48,123 nt of DNA, from contig NC_049982.1 of the NCBI RefSeq assembly GCF_000003815.2, positions 22,404,516 to 22,452,638 of the forward strand, written 5' to 3'. The stretch comes from Branchiostoma floridae (taxonomy: Eukaryota; Chordata; Leptocardii; Amphioxiformes; Branchiostomatidae). The position numbers and the translations under genes were made by a program. The notes under the pieces were generated by a model that was given only the letters and a program-made list of their open reading frames with translations, ran no database searches and was not told the origin of the DNA. This document shows positions 31,025 to 41,111 of this stretch, piece by piece. Position 1 is the stretch's first letter. The number at the start of each line of letters is the position of its first letter.

Positions 31025-31467
31025 GCTTCCGACCACTAGCCGACTGAGGTAGGCGGTAGTTCGGGAGTATTCTAACAAGTTTTACTATAGGCCAGGGCTA
31101 TCTTTTAGCGCCGACCATGCGCCGAACATCTCCCGACCAGTAAAATGACTTATTATCGACAGAGCCCCGAATGCTATCTAACCGAACCCAAACCCTACCT
31201 CCAGTCGAATCTCTCCTAACTGAAAAACATGAGTTGCCCTTTTCTCGCCTTTGTGAACGTAACACTTCATCATTTACCCACAGGAGTTGCAGCAAAAATG
31301 ACGTTTTCTCCCAAGTCAATGGTATAAGATACCTGGAAAACTTGTCTTCTGTCGGATCTGATTTTATAGGAGCTGTAAAAAAATACCCCTGCCTGCATTG
31401 ATTCTCAGTACGGAAGTCGCAGGCAACTATACCGACAAACAATCGTCTACACGCGAAGCTTGCTTTG

Positions 31468-31518
31468 GAATAATTGTCAGATCTGAATAATTGTCAGATC
31501 TGAATAATTGTCAGATCT
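31468..31518. repeat. Three perfect 17-bp tandem units
   Basis: GAATAATTGTCAGATCT occurs three times in a row (31468-31484, 31485-31501, 31502-31518). The paralogous copy near 32190 has a single TGTCAGATCTGACAAAG, so the expansion is specific to this copy. Confidence 0.95.
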
Positions 31519-32250
31519 GACAAAGAAATAAAGTGACAGGTAAATGAATGACAGTAAAGGTTACGGTGTCAACGACCTGATGGTGTGATGGTGTCAATAA
31601 TCTGAAGGCCTGAGGCACGCCCAGGGTGTATGTAAAGCCCCGGTTATACCTGCATAGCCAAACATGGCTTCCGACCGAATCTCCTAACTGAGTCCCAACC
31701 GATTGCTTACTGTCTCAAGAATTGAAATGGACATAATGAACGATTTTCAAAAGACTGGTCATTTAAGCGTTTAATCGAGATGACCCATTCTTTTATGTAT
31801 CTTCTTTGTTTCTGGTTTGGTGTCGGTCATGTGAAGCTTACATCGACACCTGCGATGTTCTGCGCTTGTATAAAACGCCCCCTTTTCTTTCAATGAAAAA
31901 TGACCCTACCTCCAGTCGAATCTCTCCTAACTGAAAAACATGAGTTTCCCTTTACCCGCCTTTGTGAACGTAACACTTTATCATTTACCTACAGGAGTTG
32001 CAGCAAAAATGACGTTTTCTCCCAAGTCAATGGTATAAGATACCTGAAAATCTTGTCTTCTGTCGGATCTGATTTTATAGGAACTGTGAAAAAATAACCC
32101 TGCCTGCATTGATTCTCAGTACGGAAGTCGCAGGCAACTATACCGACAGACAATCGTCTACACGCGAAGCTTGCTTTGCCTTTGGAGTTTCCTTTGTCAG
32201 ATCTGACAAAGAAATAAAGTGACAGGTAAATGAATGACAGTAAAGGTTAC

Positions 32251-32294
32251 TGCCCCTATGGCCGGTTAGGCTATGGGACCAGTGAGGTGAGGTG
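32251..32294. mobile_element. 44-bp insertion with 9-bp target duplication
   Basis: The sequence starting TGCCCCTATGGCCGGTTAGG is flanked by AAAGGTTAC at 32242-32250 and 32295-32303. The paralogous copy near 31556-31570 reads AAAGGTTACGGTGTC with a single copy and no insert. It is a very short element, a remnant, or a filler insertion. Confidence 0.7.
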
Positions 32295-32644
32295 AAAGGT
32301 TACGGTGTCAACGACCTGGTGGTGTGATGGTGTCAATGATCTGAAGGCCTGAGGCGTGTAAGGTGTCTGTAAAGCCCCGGTTATACAAATCCAAACATGG
32401 CTTCCGACCACTATAGCCGACTTAGGTAGGCGGTAGTTTGGGAGCAGTCTGAAAAGTTTTTCTATAGGCCAGGGCTATCTTTTAGGACCGACCATGCGCC
32501 GAACATCTCCCGACAAGTAATATGACTTACTATATTATAAACAGAGCCCCGAATGCTATCTAGCTGAATCTCAACCAGACCTCTGGCCGAAGACTTCCGA
32601 ATCTCTCCTGACTGATTCCCAACCGATTGCTACTTCTTTTATGA

Positions 32645-32875
32645 AGATAAGAGTTTACCAGGAGAATCAGGCATGAATGCGTGACTGCGGCCAATAATCG
32701 ACTTCCCAAGACAGATACGAGAGGTAAGGAAGAAACTTATCCCAGTTCTAAGAGCAGCACGCGCCGTGCAGCCGCCAAAGTTCGTCACTCTCAACGTGGG
32801 TCAGCTGTTCATAGACGGCGTGCTGTACACCGGGCCAGAAAGCAACCGACCGTATGCTACTATCTGAGAATGTTG
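32645..32875 (+). pseudogene. LINE ORF1-like C-terminal relic
   Basis: A frame through 32729-32870 reads KLIPVLRAARAVQPPKF, then FIDGVLYTGPE. This resembles the C-terminal domain of L1-type ORF1 proteins (hydrophobic, then I/L-x-G-x-L-Y). It is preceded by the GAGTTTACCAGGAGAATCAG block also found in the ORF1-like relics at 35860 and 37210. It is broken by stops and lacks a start. Confidence 0.4.
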
Positions 32876-32999
32876 AATAGTACTGAACGTTAAGAAACAT
32901 CGCCTCCAAACTTGTTATTTTTTGTGTATCAATTATTACTGTCTTACGTGTATAATTCACGGATCCAGGTGGAACGGATAGCCTGATTAACATGTGTAA

Positions 33000-34830
33000 A
33001 TACAAAGAGTTGACTTGCTTATTAAATTGTGTCTCTCGTTGCTGTTGTACCCTTGTAAACCTGTTTGTGATGGTTGTAGCCACACTCTACTCTCCACTTC
33101 CCAATTTGAGAAAGAGAACAAGTAGTTTTGATATCGACAGCCACCATGATGTACGAAAAGGACTTGGGTCATACAATGCCAACGGTCTAGCAAATCATAA
33201 CAAAGAAAGGAAGCTTCCGGGTGGTTGGGGAAAAATGCATCGATATTGTAGGTATTCAAGAAAGTCATTCAACTTTAAAAGGCAAAATTTGTGGAAAAGA
33301 GAGTGGAACGGTACAATCTTATTTTGTCATTGTACAAGCAATCAATGAGGAGTTGCAATATTGTTCAAGAAAAACTTACTTTTCACTCTGCATGACTGTA
33401 TAAAAGACGATGATGGGCGGGTGATCATGGTAGACTCCGAAAATGCACTCCCTCCCCTTACACCTTCGTTTTCCCAACCCCTACATAACTACCAAATACC
33501 ATGCAAAACGACCCACAACATCTCAAGTTATCGTGTCCGCAACCACACACACACACTCGACCCGCTGCAGTCCCGATGGAAAGCACCAGGTGAACCATTT
33601 TCGAACAGGACAAACAAATTTTTACAACCGCTACTCAAATACCAAATACATTTGTATCATGAATGTCCAACCACAGCTACTTAATTATTATGCGGTTGAC
33701 CTACATATTGAGAAAAAACACACTTTTCTATCCAAAATACAATCTTCTTGGCGAGGGTATTTACTGGACAAGGCTATCTAAAACAGAGGGCACCAAAAGC
33801 TTTGAAAAATAGCAAAGAGCGAACAACAAAAGTCTTCTGAAGTGATAATGCGCACACGCTCCATTCAAGTACGGTTTCACGTAGTTACAGTGATAAGTAT
33901 GATGTATGAGGCAAGTATTGTGATTCTGTCGTCGACTGCACAGTCTGAGGTGCGTATACGTAGGGTGTCTGGGTTGGACTTAAGTGTACGCAACGGGGAA
34001 AACGCACCATTTGTTTAGAACGTGAACTGCGGTATAAATAACCGTACTGATAGAAGGGTAATGCCGATGCTTGTTCGCGGATATGATGTAGGGAGATGAC
34101 GGTGAGAAAGAAGTGGCCCAAAAATTGAAAACATATGAATACCAGTATTACGGGATTCACAGTAAACAGGAGTTACCGAGTTCCATCTAACGTTAAATGC
34201 GAAGTTGAGAAACACAATAAGTAGTGCGAACAGTGGCGTATTCATCGTCATTCGTCAGGTAAAATGGTTAGGAAAACGTGTGAACACCCCAATGCGGGAC
34301 TGGGTCGGTTTTTCACCGGTGAGAACCTAACACTTGTTAACTTCAAATCTTGCCTAGCCTTCTGTATGTCAGACAAAATTTTTAAAAATAATTCTGACGC
34401 ACATTTGTAAGTCAACTGTGCATACATGTTACAGATGCGGCAGTATCCGTCATCGTATAATCATGAGAAACGTTTAAGTTACACTGTTAAAATCTTTTTA
34501 AAAAGATGGAAAGAAACAAGAAAGAAAGAAAGGCTCTCTATCGTCAATTTTATGTCAAAGTTATGAATTTACAAGTAACATCGAACTTAGGTGGACTGGG
34601 ACAAACTACTAGTACTACCTTTACCTTTATCTAGCCCCATCCTCAAACTACATCGAGGATATGAAACAAAATGTCTCACCGGTATCAGTGGGGTCCACAC
34701 CAAAATCTTCGGTCTGTAGTTCCGATATTTCTTGTCTCGGGTAGAAAGAGTGCTGACTCGTCGGTGACGATGGGAGTTCTGGCAACACCACCAATCTAGG
34801 CGGGCTATTTATGGAATGTTTCAGCCTACC
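33000..34830. other. Unassigned interval without a recognised gene
   Basis: Contains scattered short open frames on both strands, a CA tract near 33543 and a GAAA-rich stretch near 34507-34530. One minus-strand frame starting near 34251 has a signal-peptide-like leader but no convincing exon structure. No domain was recognised. Confidence 0.5.
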
Positions 34831-35552
34831 TGTAACCGCCACGTAAGGTTGTACCTTTTCTGTCGATCTAAAATTAGTCCGCTCTAATTCGCAGCACCGA
34901 CAATTGGGACTGTGAAGACAACTGCGATAAATCTAAAAATAAATGACAGTTAAGTAAGGTTGCGATGTCAATGACCTGAAGACCTGAGACGCGTAGGGTG
35001 TCTGTAAAGCCCCGGTTATACATAGCCAAACATGGCTTCCGACCACTAGCCAACTGAGGTAGGCGGTAGTTCGGGAGCATTCTGTCAAGTTTTTCTGTAG
35101 GCCAGGGCTATCTTTTAGCGTCGACCATGCGCCGAACATTTCCCGATCAATAAAATGACTTATTATCGACAGAGCCCCGAATGCTATCTAACCGAACCCC
35201 AACCCGACCTCTAGCCGAATCTCTCCCGACTGAGTCCCAACCAATTGCTTACTGTCTCAAGAATTGAAATGGACATAATCAACGATCTTCAAAAGATTGG
35301 TCATTTTAGCGTTAAATCGAGATATACCATTCTTATGTGTATCTTCTTTGTTTCTGGTTTGGTGTCGGTCATGTTAAGCTTACATCGACACCTGCGATGT
35401 TCTGCGCTTGTAGAAAACGCCCCCTTTTCTTTCAATCAAAAAATGTTCCGCTCTGTTTAGCAGTACTGACAACTAGGACAGTGAAGACAACTGTAATCAT
35501 CTTTGCGCCAAACCGACAGCGGCTCCTTCAGCTTTGTCAGGTTTGTAGATGA

Positions 35553-35760
35553 GATCGCGTGGCGCAGCGTAATTGGCTCAGGGCCGAGAGGTCTCGAGTT
35601 CGAATTCTGCCATGTCATCAAGATTCCCGTGTCACCGATCTTGTGCTCTTGGGAAAGGCACTTTACACGGCTTTCCTCACTTTACTCAGGTGAAATGAGT
35701 AGCTAGCTTCGGCTAGGATGTTGAATGGAGGTGCCGTGTTTGGGGAGAGTCCACCACACA
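35553..35760 (+). mobile_element. Truncated tRNA-derived SINE (copy A)
   Basis: Head GATCGCGTGGCGCAGCGT with B-box-like GGTCTCGAGTTCGAATTC, then CTCTTGGGAAAGGCACTTTA and TTCGGCTAGGATGTT, matching the full-length SINE at 21238-21743. It ends after about 200 bases without poly(A), so it is 3' truncated. It was copied with the 1.33-kb tandem unit. Confidence 0.85.
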
Positions 35761-35779
35761 ATTTTGAACATTGCAGGTT

Positions 35780-35995
35780 GTGAACATTGCAAAAGCCTCT
35801 TAACATCTGGAGGAAAAAGTGTCGGACCTGAAAAAATAACTGACAGAACTTTCTGAGAAGGTCAGAGTTTACCAGGAGAATCAGGTGAAGTATGAAAGTG
35901 AAAAAGTAAAATCGCAACATAAACAAGTCCAGACGGAAGCTCAGTCTCGAAGAGAGAACCTTATTTTCTACAGGGCAAATTTCAGTATATGGCCC
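35780..35995 (+). pseudogene. L1-like ORF1 coiled-coil relic (copy A)
   Basis: A frame with heptad-like charged sequence (VRVYQENQVKYESEKVKSQ) leads to RRENLIFYR, the hallmark RRxNL motif that follows the coiled coil of L1-type ORF1 proteins. A TAA interrupts it upstream. The copy at 37125-37345 has a different stop (TAG), so the two decayed independently after duplication. Confidence 0.55.
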
Positions 35996-36892
35996 AGATG
36001 GCCCACTTTCAGCCAAATGATTAGGTAGTACCCTTGGCAAACATGCCTGTAGAAATGTTTTTCTTGGGGTATGACGTGTCAGTATACTTATCCATTATAC
36101 ATATGATACTGATCAAACCGTTCGGACACTTCTCCTGTATTGTTTCAGCCTACCTGTAACCGCCACGTAAGGATGTACCTTTTTTGTCTATCTAAAATTA
36201 GTCCGCTCTGATTTGCAGCACCGACAATTGGGACTGTGAAGACAACTGCAATAAATCTAAAGATGTATGACAGTTAAGTAAGGCTGCGGTGTCAATGACC
36301 TGAAGGCCTGAGATGCGTAGGGTGTCTGTTAAGCCCCGGTTATACATACATAGCCAAACATGGCTTCCGAACACTAGCCGACTGAGGTAGGCGGTAGTTT
36401 GGGAGCATTCTGACAAGTTTTTCTATAGACCAGGGCTATCTTTTAGCGCCGACCATGCGCCGAACATCTCCCGACCAATAAAATGACTTTTTATCGACAG
36501 AGCCCCGAATGCTATCTAAACTGAACCCAAACATTACCTGTAGCCGAATCTTCTAACTGAGTCCCAGCCGATTGCTTACTGTCTCAAGATTTGAAGTGGA
36601 CATAATGAACGATTTTCAAAAGATTGGTCATTTTAGCGTTTAATCGAGATAACCCATTCTTTTGTGTATTTTCTTTGTTTCTGGTTTGGTGTCAGTCATG
36701 TGAAGCTTGCATCGACACCTGCGATGTTCTGCGCTTATTGAAAACGCCCCCTTTTCTTTCAAACAAAAAATGTTCCGCTTTGTTTAGCAGTACTGACAAC
36801 TAGGACTGTGTAGACAACTGTAATCATCTTTGCACCAAACCGACAGCGGCTCCTGACATTTGTCCATCAGCTTTGTCAGGTTTGTAGATGAG

Positions 36893-37100
36893 ATCGCGTG
36901 GCGCAGCGTGTTTGGCTCAGGACCGAGAGGTCTCGAGTTCGAATTCTGCCCTGTCATCAATCTTGCAATGTCACCGATCTTTTGCTCTTGGGAAAGTCAC
37001 TTTACACGGCTTTCCTCACTTTACTCAGGTAAAATGAGTACCTAGCTTCGGCTAGGATGTTAAATGGAGGTGCCGTGTTTGGGGAGAGTCCACAACACGT
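36893..37100 (+). mobile_element. Truncated tRNA-derived SINE (copy B)
   Basis: Duplicate of the SINE at 35553-35760 within the next tandem unit; same A-box-like and B-box-like segments and same 3' truncation. Confidence 0.85.
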
Positions 37101-37124
37101 ACATATTTTGAACATTGCAAATTG

Positions 37125-37345
37125 TGCACATTGCAAAAGCCTCTTAACATCTGGAGGAAAAAGTGTCGGGCCTGAAAAAAGAACTGACAGAACTTTCTCA
37201 GTAGGTGAGAGTTTACCAGGAGAATCAGGTGAAGTATGAAAGTGAAGACAAAGTAAAATCGCAACATAAACAAGTCCAGATGGAAGCTCAGTGTCGAAGA
37301 GAGAACCTTATTTTCTACAGGGCAAATTTCAGTATATGGCCCAGA
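37125..37345 (+). pseudogene. L1-like ORF1 coiled-coil relic (copy B)
   Basis: Second copy of the ORF1-like relic, ending RRENLIFYR and then a divergent tail. It carries TAG where copy A is open, and GAA where copy A has TAA. Confidence 0.55.
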
Positions 37346-37769
37346 TGGCCCACTTTCAGCCAAATGATTAGGTAGTACCCTTGGCAAACATGCCTGTAGA
37401 AATGTTTTTCTTGGGGTATGACGTGTCAGTATACTTATCCATTATACATATGATACTGATTAAACCGTTCGGACACTTCTCCTGTATTGTTTCAGCCTAC
37501 CTGTACGTGTAACCGCCACGTAAGGTTGTACCTTTTCTGTCAATCAAAAATTATTCCGCTCTGTTTCGCAGCACCGATAACTGGGACTGTGAAGACAACT
37601 GCAATAAATCTAAAAATGTGTAAGGTTGCGGTGTCAATGACCTGAAGGCCTGAGACGCGTAGGGTGTCTGTAAAGCCCCGGTTATACATAGCCAAACATG
37701 GCTTCCGACCACTAGCCGACTGAGCATTCTGACAGGTTTTTCTATAGGCCAAGGCTATCTTTAGGACCG

Positions 37770-38384
37770 ACCATGTGTAAGAAGTGGTGGGGCCGATGTT
37801 GTGGGCCCCAGGTTCTTTTAGAATGCTGCACAAGGGACTATTAGACTACAGGACTAAGGAACACACACAAGACACAGGTCATGCCATTGACACGCACGGG
37901 AGCTGTGAGTTGGGTCCCTCTCTCTGTTCTCTCGCTCTGTCCAACTGTCCCCCCAACTTCCAGCTCTCGGCTTTTTATTTCAAAGTCCCAGACACATATC
38001 CAGACACTGTCTGCATGGCACTAATTATGATAGGCACATGTCACTGCTTTGTAGTTTGTTTGATGCTCAATACTTCAAAGGATAGAACAAAAGGTAACAC
38101 CTCGTTGGCACTAATCACACAACAAAAGCAGACGGTTACACATCTGGCCAGGAGACGCTCTCCTCAGACGAATTACATTATAGCCTTGTTATGAAGTACG
38201 GCAGGGCACCTTGCGATAATTCGAGTGTAGGTACAACAAACTAGGGAGATGCAAAAGAATTACAAATTATGCATCACGATTCTACAAAGTACATAATATC
38301 TGTTTTTCCCCATCCCTACACATGCGCTGAACATCTCCCTAACAGTAAAATGACTTACTATCGAAGGAGCCGAATGCTATCTTA
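37770..38384. other. Unique interval within the repeat complex
   Basis: Between repeat blocks; includes a plus-strand open frame of 136 codons (37784-38194) with no recognisable domain and low-complexity composition. Probably non-coding. Confidence 0.4.
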
Positions 38385-38615
38385 TACCCCTGTCACACTA
38401 TCCACGATCTTCGGGCGTATCGATGGAAGATCGGCCATATTTAAGATCGACAGAGGGTTGCGCATATTTTTCACCTGAAAACCGTCACTGTCACATATAA
38501 GCCGTACTTTGTACCTTGTGCAATTGTTGTGCAAAAGTTATTATAATAAACGAGGCTCGGGCGATTGCCGCAGAATCGTCGTCCGATCGATTTTCGCCGA
38601 CACGTGACAGAGGTA
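38385..38615. mobile_element. 231-bp PIF/Harbinger-like MITE
   Basis: Terminal inverted repeats TACCCCTGTCAC and GTGACAGAGGTA are flanked by TTA (38382-38384) and TAA (38616-38618). Paralogous copies nearby (31170, 35185) read CTATCTAACCGAACCC without the insert. A three-base T-N-A duplication with short TIRs is typical of PIF/Harbinger elements. No transposase is present. Confidence 0.7.
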
Positions 38616-39007
38616 TAACCGAACCCAAACCCGACATTTAGCAGCAGATTTCCGAATCTCTCCTGTCTTATTCCCAACCGATTGCTTACTGTCTCAAGAA
38701 TTGAAGTGGACATAATGAACGATTTTCAAAAGATTGGTCATTTTTAGCGTTTAATCGAAATAACCCATTCTTTTGTGTATCTCCTTTGTTTCTGGTTAGG
38801 TGTCGGTCATGTGAAGCTTACATCGACACCTGCGATGTTCTGCGCTTGTAGAAAACGCCCCCTTTTCTTTCAATCAAAAAATGTTCCGCTCTGTTTAGCA
38901 GTACTGACAACTGGGACTGTGAAGACAACTGTAACCATAGGCCTCTCGGTGCCAAACTGACTTCAGCTCCTGACATTTGTCCTATAGCTTTGTCAGCTTT
39001 GTAGATG

Positions 39008-39042
39008 AGATCGCGTGGCGCAGCGTGTTTGGCCCAGCAGCC
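39008..39042 (+). mobile_element. SINE head fragment (copy C)
   Basis: Only the tRNA-like 5' head GATCGCGTGGCGCAGCGT remains before the sequence diverges to unrelated DNA. Confidence 0.65.
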
Positions 39043-40229
39043 GCGCGCTAGGTCGGAGGTACACAGTCACTGGGCTGTGTTCTGAGTGGTGCGGTTGTGC
39101 ACTTACAGCGAAAAAAGTGCATTTTGTTGGGATTGGCTAATCGTAGTTTGTAATTGCTATAAAAAAAACTGTGTGTATAGTTGACGTTGGCATTTTTTCC
39201 CCACGATATAGTATGAATGTGCTCAACATAGAATGAAAAATCTACTAAAATTTCACGTAGATTCATTATGAACGCGCCCATGTATATAAACCACGAATAA
39301 TAACAAAGAGGTCTATGGGAAGAAAAAAACCCTCAATGAGACCTTACTGGCGTTGACTTGGATAGTGGATACACGTACTAGGGGGCGCTTTTGTAGCTGC
39401 TTTACTTACCAATATGTCTCTGAGTTTGCTTCACAAAAGTGTTTAACGTGATTTTCCGACGCCATCTGAGGTGAATCTGTTCAAAGTATGGTAGACGAAC
39501 TGTCTGCCCATCTTCTTAGCTCAAACAAAGAAACAGTATTTTACCAGCGGGAATTAACCACCGAAAGCCGACAAGCTGTCCTATGAGGGAGGGCGATGTG
39601 GACGAACAAAGAAATTTCTCACCTACCAACTTTTGAAGCGGCGAAACATGCTCCTCAAGATTTCCTGCAAAAGCAAACGTACACGGGGTAAGTCTAAGCA
39701 TTCATCGCTCAACCTGTACAGATCAGTTGACTTGTTTTAAGCTCATGTAGCCAACTTCGTACCATTTCTACCATTGTTTACATCACATCGTTGGGGTTAG
39801 ACAAACCCGAAAAAAATCCTGAAGCACTGAAATTGACTACGGGTTAATGACCAATCCTGATGTGTATATGGTGTTTACACAATTCATGACCAACGAATGA
39901 ATATCAGAGGGAAAGTGGGTCGTTAACCTTATTTTCCAATAGCCATTTTCATATTCATTTTCATTTATAAATATACCAAGTCGTTACGATGGCGCATTTA
40001 CTCAATTCGTTGTTGTTGTTGTTGTTGTCCTCGTTTAACGTCTATTATTTCGCTAGACGTGGCCTCTTGGTGCTGAGTCGCAGTGTTTGTTCGTCCGGTC
40101 TTTTTCTTCCGTTGCTCTCCCCGGCTTCCAAGCCTTCTTCTGGCTTCCAAGCCTTCTTCTGGATCTCATCCCTTCTTCTGATTGGATTTTTTAATGATGA
40201 ATCGGTGTGGACGTACAAGGAATTTCCTT

Positions 40230-41111
40230 GAGAATGCACTTTTTTGGTAATAGATGATTGCAGTTTGATTAAGGGATGCTAGGGGGAACTTTTGATGCAT
40301 TGTAATAATGGATTGCAGCACATACAAACATACCTAGCCTTGTTATGCGTATATGGACTGCTGGAGATGTTACGGCGTCATAACCGATATGATATGGGGC
40401 CTTCTGATTGGTCGACGTCCTCTAGCTATATGATAATGTAGTTACCAGCCAACGACAGAACACTGCTGTGATTTTTGCATGAAGATGAAAGCAAACACAT
40501 GGCTAATATTACTAGTATATAGGAGCGTACGAAAGTGTAAGCACACAAGACTCATTTTACTATTTTTAGGCGAAGCTGTCTTGGATACCAAATTGCCCTT
40601 TACTACATTCCCATGAGGGTTGGTTTGTCCGCCTCACACTTTCTCTATCTGTCTTGTTTTCAATCCTTTGTCGTCGAAACAGGCGGGGCTATTGTCGAGA
40701 GGGGCTGCATGCAGTTTCACGCCAGGTCTGCTTAAGCTAGTCCACGGCTACTGTATTACAGACAAGACTGGGAGGTATGTATACAATCTGCTGAGTTACA
40801 AAGTTGCCCAGATGTTATAGATGACTTAGTGGTTAACGGTGCACATACCAGTTCTTCCGCAACCTTGGTGTGGTAGCGTACGGCAAAAAGAGGTCCCTAG
40901 GGTCCAGGTTTGCGTTCACATCGCTCATACTGCTGTGAAATGACGTTAAATACTTGCATGACTGAAAAGCGTAATGTCTATTTCGAAAATCATGATTTTG
41001 ATTCACGAGAATACGCGTCTTCAGTAATAGATGGTTGCAGTTTTATTAAGGGTTGCTAGGGGACGCTTTTGATGCATTACAATAATGGCTTAGTGCACAT
41101 ACAAACATACC
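40230..41111. repeat. Pair of 104-bp direct repeats
   Basis: 40230-40333 and 41008-41111 share GTAATAGATG, TTGCAGTTT, ATTAAGGG, TTTTGATGCATT and CACATACAAACATACC in the same order, roughly 80-85 percent alike. The 675 bases between hold no recognised frame. They may be two copies of a dispersed element or the ends of one. Confidence 0.7.

Larger units (their letters stand above)
30785..38960. repeat. Locally duplicated repeat complex
   Basis: A block marked by AAAGCCCCGGTTATA occurs six times (near 30837, 31634, 32371, 35005, 36330, 37672). It is followed by further shared blocks: AACATGGCTTCCGAC; GGCCAGGGCTATCTTTTAG; GAGCCCCGAATGCTATCTA; TTCTGCGCTTGTAGAAAACG. A segment beginning at 34834 repeats at 36159 and again in part at 37511, a tandem unit of about 1.33-1.35 kb. 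A second block of about 270 bases at 31195-31465 recurs at 31905-32185. No intact gene is present; coding relics are of LINE type. Confidence 0.85.

Noticed and set aside
33220-33400. Frame with IDIVGIQESH, faintly like a LINE endonuclease start
   Set aside because: Too short and no other endonuclease motif seen nearby.
34015-34251. Minus-strand frame starting MTMNTPLFALLIVFLNF, resembling a signal peptide
   Set aside because: No domain, no supporting downstream exon and repeat-rich surroundings. A small secreted peptide cannot be excluded.
35553-35625. tRNA gene (A and B box-like sequences)
   Set aside because: It lacks a cloverleaf with acceptor pairing and matches the SINE heads; it is SINE-derived.
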